DNA of 5,571 bases, taken from contig CAKZPX010000034.1 in NCBI GenBank assembly GCA_937139435.1, positions 1 through 5,571 on the forward strand, in the 5' to 3' direction. A model generated the notes under the pieces. It ran no database searches, was not told the DNA's origin, and saw only the letters and a list, made by a program, of their open reading frames with translations. The position numbers and the translations under genes are program-made. Positions within the stretch are counted from its first letter, which is position 1. Each line of letters begins with the position of its first letter. The stretch is from an uncultured bacterium (lineage in GTDB: Bacteria > Hydrothermota > Tepidihabitantia > Tepidihabitantales > Tepidihabitantaceae). Shown in pieces: positions 4,863 through 5,571 of this stretch.

Positions 4863-5571
4863 TTATTCTACCACAAGTTTATAAGTAGCGCTCTGTCGTT
4901 CATCGCTAATCCGCAGAAGATAAACGCCCTTCGGCAATTGTTCAAGATTAAGCAACCCGTGACCAGCGGCTATCCTCTGATTAACCACCCGTCGCCCGAT
5001 AATATCAAATAGCTCAATAACAATCTGTCCCTTACCCCCAGAAATAGTTAGAACCCGGTTGGTACTTAACAGACTCGGAGCAATGGCGAACGAACCGGAA
5101 GACTCAAAACCGGTCTTTCCGGCTACCCCGTCTCTCTCCTGCCTGTCAATCATAACTGTGTCGGCAACAACATAACGCCAGCACTCAGTGGTTTTATTCC
5201 CTTTAAGAGCAAAGAAAATCCCATCCTCATAGTGCACGATATCGCCACCACCTTTTACCCGCTTCTTTCTTGCGGTAGAACCAACTGAAGGCATTGTATC
5301 CAGTTCTACCCAGGAATCCCCCAGCGCATCATAACGCCAGAATTCACAGGTATTGCCGCCCTTCAACGCATAAATCGCATCGTTGTACCAGGCACCAGCA
5401 CTACCATCCTTACATTTCTTTGCCTTACCGATTCTGCCGACAAACGGCATCCCGCTTAACGATTGCGAAAACCATGTATCGGCAAGGACATCGTATTTCC
5501 ACAACTCGTGCACCTTGGACTTGTGGGCGTAGATATAAAATTCATTTCGTCCCGGACGTGCCCGATAAACA
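4863..5571 (-). CDS. Secreted kelch-like repeat protein with T9SS C-terminal sorting domain, C-terminal part
   Basis: The frame is open to the right edge, giving 235 visible C-terminal residues; the start and signal peptide lie outside. Apparent starts inside, such as the GTG at 5513, are not real because the upstream codons continue the same repeat pattern (EFYIYAHKSKVHELWKYD). Three kelch-like blades are seen, each with a Phe/Tyr-Ala-Leu-Lys-Gly or similar strand followed by Glu-x-Trp-Lys/Arg-Tyr; the tryptophans fall at visible residues 24, 78 and 131, a period of 53-54. After a linker, residues 177-235 match a type IX secretion sorting domain: IELFDIIGRRVVNQ, then NLEQLPKGVYLLRIS and a final YKLVVE, the usual D-x-x-G-R and L-x-x-G-V-Y-x-x-R pattern. 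It should be exported, then secreted or anchored to the outer surface by T9SS. The familiar Pro-Asn-Pro before the domain is absent (FAIAPSLLS). The TAA stop is at 4865-4863. Confidence 0.88.
   Translation of the reverse strand, partial: VYRARPGRNEFYIYAHKSKVHELWKYDVLADTWFSQSLSGMPFVGRIGKAKKCKDGSAGAWYNDAIYALKGGNTCEFWRYDALGDSWVELDTMPSVGSTARKKRVKGGGDIVHYEDGIFFALKGNKTTECWRYVVADTVMIDRQERDGVAGKTGFESSGSFAIAPSLLSTNRVLTISGGKGQIVIELFDIIGRRVVNQRIAAGHGLLNLEQLPKGVYLLRISDERQSATYKLVVE

Noticed and set aside
5511..5513. GTG at 5513 as the true start of the kelch/T9SS gene
   Set aside because: The frame stays open to the window edge and the upstream 19 residues continue the kelch-like pattern; no signal peptide follows this GTG, so it is internal.

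Overview
The window looks like a piece of a bacterial chromosome at roughly 50% G+C. It has tightly packed genes and a mix of Shine-Dalgarno-led and apparently leaderless genes. No phage, transposon, CRISPR or plasmid genes are visible. Two clues bear on the host. One is a secreted kelch-type protein ending in a type IX secretion (T9SS) sorting domain, which points to the Bacteroidetes/FCB lineages or to an uncultivated phylum that uses T9SS, such as candidate division WOR-3. The other is a stand-alone pyruvate-kinase-C-domain-like protein of the MTH1675/AF0103 type, a family I know mainly from archaea and thermophilic or anaerobic bacteria. My best guess is a WOR-3-like, possibly thermophilic, anaerobe. 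This is inference from gene content, not a database match.

Left block, minus strand (1-1955): one promoter drives a three-gene operon read right to left. It encodes a DUF3108 exported protein, mannose-1-phosphate guanylyltransferase (manC) and the start of an RdgB/HAM1 house-cleaning nucleotide pyrophosphatase, which runs off the window. Both junctions are 4-base ATGA overlaps, so translation is probably coupled. GDP-mannose synthesis suggests surface glycan or glycosylation work; rdgB is housekeeping.

Middle block, plus strand (1968-3720): a divergent promoter, whose -35 box lies only 12 bp from that of the left operon, drives a PLP enzyme of the Cys/Met trans-sulfuration family. It is closest by eye to methionine gamma-lyase but has altered specificity positions. 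After it comes a 520-bp gene-free stretch. That stretch holds a 59-bp array of palindromic 11-bp GC units and then a strongly C-rich, G-poor tract that could be a Rho-dependent terminator.

Right block: a leaderless-looking promoter (3721-3748) drives the MTH1675-like protein and a HIT-family protein with an eroded histidine triad, separated by 12 bp. A bidirectional hairpin terminator (4811-4838) separates these from the convergent kelch/T9SS protein, whose beginning lies beyond the right edge.

The most interesting signal is that two unrelated operon-leading genes share exactly the same layout, TTGACT-N16-TATTAT-N8-ATG, with no Shine-Dalgarno. This implies leaderless transcripts and corrects both start codons. 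I see no clearly new multi-gene system here.
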